Shown here piece by piece: positions 60,641-64,000 of a stretch of DNA of 64,000 bases (position 1 is its first letter; every line of letters begins with the position of its first letter). Origin of the DNA: Siphonodentalium dalli. Its lineage: Eukaryota > Mollusca > Scaphopoda > Gadilida > Siphonodentaliidae. The DNA lies in assembly GCA_032622095.1 (NCBI GenBank), contig CP136069.1, positions 101,646,278 to 101,710,277 on the forward strand. Reading direction: 5' to 3'. A program made the translations under genes and the position numbers. Under the pieces are notes generated by a model. That model saw nothing but the letters and a program-made list of their open reading frames with translations. It was not told the DNA's origin and ran no database searches.

Positions 60641-60925
60641 TTTTATGAAAAACATGGCTGCTGGGAGCCATCTTGGATTTTACTCTTTGCATGACAAAAT
60701 CACCAAACTTCACATGGATCTTTTGGGTGACCACTAGATGGATGCCATCAAATTTTTCCATATTTCACTAAAAAAAACATCTTGGATTTTACTCTTTGCA
60801 TGACTAAATCCTTCTGCACATCAAAAAGGGCAACTCCTTCATCCGATCATCACCAAACTACATATGGATCATCGTGGTGACCACAAGATGGGAGCCATCT
60901 TGGATTTTACTCTTTCTATTAGTAA
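60641..60925 (-). repeat. Diverged family A monomers
   Basis: GCCATCTTGGATTTTACTCT and CTTTGCATGAC(T)AAAT occur three times with altered spacing. They match the junction part of family A monomers in minus orientation. They are much older than the array copies and have no leader or tail. Confidence 0.65.
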
Positions 60926-61304
60926 TAATGCATCATTTGGCAAATTGACAAATTTGTGATTAAGCACGATCTTTCATAAGGAATATACATTACCCCAAAG
61001 ACATGAGAGATCACAGTAAAATGTTTGATTGATCATACCCACTACTAAAGACTAGAGACAAAACTTAATAATCAGCAAACATAGCAGCAACAGGACAAGG
61101 TAAAGCAGCCACAATCATCAACAACCACATACCAGATGCTCTGGCATATAACATACCGAACATCAACAAATGCATACACAAATACCAGGCACTGCCCAGA
61201 CGGCTTGTCCTGCACCAATACTGCGACCGTGAGCTCATTAGCTCGACCTGCTACCCATGGTTGGATTGCTTTGTGCGACATTACCAATGCTACAAGTGTG
61301 CAAT

Positions 61305-61441
61305 CTAACCTGATTCGGAGTCACTAGATTCTGATGAGCTCGAGTTGCTACTCGTGTCGGTACTGGATTCGCTGGCTGAAGAGCTGCTGCTGCTGCTCAG
61401 CCTGCTTGGACCTCCGACAACGTCAACAACCGCACCCTCTT
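61305..61441 (-). CDS. Last exon of a gene, BET bromodomain-like C-terminus
   Basis: A minus-strand exon. A strong 3' splice site (ATTTATTTTCAG, plus-strand 61442-61453) precedes it, and it runs 137 nt to a TAG at 61305-61307. With intron phase 1 it encodes 44 residues that begin EGAVVDVVGG, continue PSRLSSSSSSSASESS and end SSESSDSESG. Serine codons are mixed (AGC, TCA, TCT, TCC, AGT, TCG), so this is not simple repeat slippage. From memory, BRD2 ends with a similar SRLS + polyserine + acidic DSDSG tail, which suggests a BET family chromatin reader. Bromodomains and the ET domain would lie beyond 64000. Low-complexity tails also occur in other nuclear proteins, so the family is tentative and the exon is firmer. 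Confidence 0.5.
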
Positions 61442-62862
61442 CTGAAAATAAATGTTCAAATTTTGGTTACAATACAATCTTATCAAAACAACAGGCCGCC
61501 AGGCTACACATCGCCCATATAAGGTGGCTTTCTTTGACCAGTGTTTTTTTTTTTAATGAAAAATTTGAATATAAATGGGAACAATCATTGAATAAATTTT
61601 TTTTATAGCGCCCTTAAAAGTATACCCCCCCAGACGTAAAACCTGTTACTTGGAATCTGTTGCAAATTCACATGACTAATCTAGTAAAATGTATATATTT
61701 TCATGAAGCTAAGACATAATGACACTATTTTGGGGCAAAATTGAAACTCCCCATCCAAGATGGCCACCGGAAGTTGAAAATATGACATTTTTTCACAAAT
61801 ATCTTCTAGATCAGTTCATGCTGTTTGGAACAGGTGGAGTAATATGACTTTATTTTGTATATTAACTGACCATTGGAGCAATTAAATATGCAATTATTGG
61901 GGTCCTATCCGCTTGTGATCCCTCAAAAATTCGATTTTACAGAACACGGTATAAAATTTCACAAAAAATCACAACTGGGATTCTAGTCATATTTCAACAA
62001 AAAATGAACAGAAGGTTGCAATTAAGTGAGGCATACCATTACCTATGAATATTCCAACTCACTGGAACCAAAATTTTTACTTTGGCTCAAAATGGCTGCC
62101 AAAATGGCCGCCAAAATATGGAAAATGGTAAATATTGCTGTAGGGTGTCCTGCAATCGCTTACAAGTTGTGAATGATGTACAAAATTGGCTATTATGCCT
62201 TCTATACATTGAATACTAACATGTCTGCTGCACCATGGTTAATTGTTACTGTTGTCACCACTGACATCACCAAAAATATTGGACTTTTCTCTCAAAAACT
62301 TGACATAAATATCGGCAAAAATTTACTTTTCAGGTTTGGACCATTTTTTCTAGTAATATGTAACTATCTTTGGATTGAAAGGTGTTTATTGTATTGGTTT
62401 ATCTTAAATGTGTCACACCACTGTGTTTATAGACCAAATTGCTCAAGATGGCTTCCAAAATGGCAACCAAATTGGTAAAAGTTATTTTTTTTACATATAT
62501 CATTATAACATTATATATAACATTATTCTCTGCGTTATCCAAAAATGTAGCAAATTGTGACTCACTTGGTTATTATACGTGTTAGGTAATTAACTGACAA
62601 CTAAATGTTCTATCATGGTTGTCCTAGTTCCGTATGGGGCATGACAAATTCATTTTAAAGTATGGAAATTTGCGGAGAACCTCTTTTGTGAGTCTGACCA
62701 TATTATTGAAAGAAAATGGGCAGAACTTTGAGACGGAACTGAGATGAACCATAATATGTGGCTCTTCTGGTCCATTATGATAAACCAATATCAACTGGAT
62801 ACAGGATGGATGCCAAGATGGTAGCCAGGGAGTTACTCTATGATCATAGGCGAGGTGAATAG
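61442..62862 (-). other. Probable intron upstream of the last exon
   Basis: No further exon was recognised. Phrases containing ATGGC recur: AAGATGGCCACC (about 61757), AAAATGGCTGCC and AAAATGGCCGCC (62088-62115), AAGATGGCTTCC (62444) and AAGATGGTAGCC (62814). They mark a diverged, low-copy repeat. The 101-codon plus-strand frame at 62173-62478 lies in it and has no domain. Confidence 0.4.
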
Positions 62863-64000
62863 TAGGGCCCTGCGAACCGTTCGAGGTTCGGTTCGGTTCG
62901 AAACCGCTGTGATGATTCGGTCCGGTTCGAAACCTTAGACGGGATTCGTTTATATCGAACCTTTTCTTTAGTCCCGCAAAATGGGCAAATTTTGCGTACT
63001 GGGAATTGTTTATTGATTATATACCGTCTATTAATTGGTTTACATACAACTGTGTGATACTATGATTTTATGTTTACATTGGACATAATTACTTTGATCA
63101 TTACTCGGGCGGGGTAACTGGGTGATATTTCATTGAACGGGTCTTTTGGCATAACTTTATTCCGCTCCTGCTAAACGGTCCAGTCGGACATGTCAAATTC
63201 GTGATAATTAATTAGTCAAACTATAACATTTCTATCTCAGTCAAAGTTCTACCTCGTCAAAGTTTGTTTTATTCTCCATATAACTTTACTAATAGACATA
63301 ATTATACCTAACAAACGAGACAATAAGTTATGATTATTGATGAATACAGATCGAACAAGCTTTTTTGAATTCCGTAAACTGGCTGAAAGTGAATAGGTAT
63401 TTCCGGCAGCCTTCTGTGTCAACAATTGGAGTCAACCAATCACAGTGAGGAGAAGGTGTGGCCATTGTTTATGAGCATAAATGATTGACATGATTATGTA
63501 ACCCGATGTGCTTTGTCTTGTGACACTTAATTGCTACAACGCGACGTCGGCACGCTTTGATCTTTGTCATGTGTTGTCGCAGTTACAGATTGACGAGTCT
63601 GTTAATAGTTACCGAGTTATGCCACGTGGCGCGTTCATGCTGTCAGTGTGTTAGGAGTTCAATGCGTCGTTTATCGCGTTGTTTACATTGTACAGTACTC
63701 TCCCCTGCCTAATAATAGTGATGGCCAAATAATAGTGATGGTGCACATTTTCGGGTGTTATTAATAATAGTGATGGCGCACAATGATGGCATTTTACCAT
63801 ATTTCTACTATAAATGAAGCAGAATGTAGGCCTTAATTAATTTGGCATTGTTGGGCAAGTTCCCATGCATGCAAGTTGTTCTCATTGGCTCCTTTAATAA
63901 TGACAGTAAGTAATTTGGTAACAGTACCAGTCTGAGTAAGGTAAAGTACTGTGGTGATTGTAGCCAGGTTGGGTGGAAGCAGGCACGGCTTTCTCAAAAT
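62863..64000 (+). mobile_element. Possible hAT element, left end only
   Basis: Begins TAGGGCCCTGCGAACCG, then repeated GGTTCGGTTCGG and GGTTCGAAACC words within the first 120 bp. This is a common form of hAT end. The right end is not in the window, so the extent is unknown. A short repeat AATAATAGTGATGG occurs three times at about 63711-63773. The remaining sequence shows no gene. Confidence 0.35.

Noticed and set aside
1-64000. LTR retroelements, retroviral or Polinton-like relics
   Set aside because: No paired long direct repeats with TG...CA ends, primer-binding site, or reverse transcriptase, integrase or capsid motifs were seen in any frame I examined.

Overview
This window looks like intergenic and intronic DNA from an animal, most probably a bivalve or another mollusc. 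It is AT-rich, has no operon-like gene packing, and is dominated by non-autonomous DNA repeats. The commonest repeat type has tandem core units, an ACGG/ACAG microsatellite and a 3' terminal hairpin. That is the layout known from bivalve 'pearl' elements and from Helentron-associated elements (HINEs). The species call is inference. I saw no rRNA or tRNA gene, no CRISPR, and no LTR retroelement, retrovirus or Polinton.

Regions: 1-560 is a ~40-bp minisatellite. 566-2149 is a hAT-like element with a small Helitron-like element inside it. 2150-4206 holds a pearl-like fragment and unrecognised DNA. 4207-6451 is a 2,245-bp segment repeated in reverse at 32396-34640. 6453-9510 holds palindromic repeats, a pearl-like element (family F) and two abutting Helitron-like copies. 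9511-16587 holds one weak secreted-peptide ORF, pearl-like elements (G, E), a second copy of the first minisatellite, a hAT element with a BED zinc-finger remnant, and a Tigger/pogo-like element. 16588-20810 is a foldback-like composite with a minisatellite that reverses direction. 21574-23208 is a pearl-like element (D) lying between 22-bp perfect inverted repeats. 23216-29940 is mostly unrecognised, with a hAT element at 26430-27213. 29940-32807 is a nest of pearl-like families F, B and C. 32808-51070 is the main feature: seven head-to-tail copies of one pearl-like element (family A), each with its own 155-165-bp core monomers. 51322-54200 is a ~511-bp satellite with a hAT inserted in it. 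54233-54351 is a long hairpin. 54352-59245 is largely unrecognised. 59246-60260 is an intact family B element.

The only convincing host coding sequence is on the minus strand at 61305-61441. It is a spliced last exon encoding an acidic serine-rich C-terminus that resembles the end of BET bromodomain proteins (BRD2-like). The rest of that gene would lie beyond position 64000, and 61442-64000 would then be intron.

Two patterns tie the repeats together. First, in families A, B, D, E and G an 11-17-nt motif near the 5' end is the reverse complement of the 3' hairpin arm, although the motif differs completely between families. Second, F, C and A all sit inside family B at the same AAAA sites, and a constant 19-bp scrap of B separates the complete A copies. 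Together these suggest insertion of A beside itself in B, followed by array growth through recombination or rolling-circle copying.
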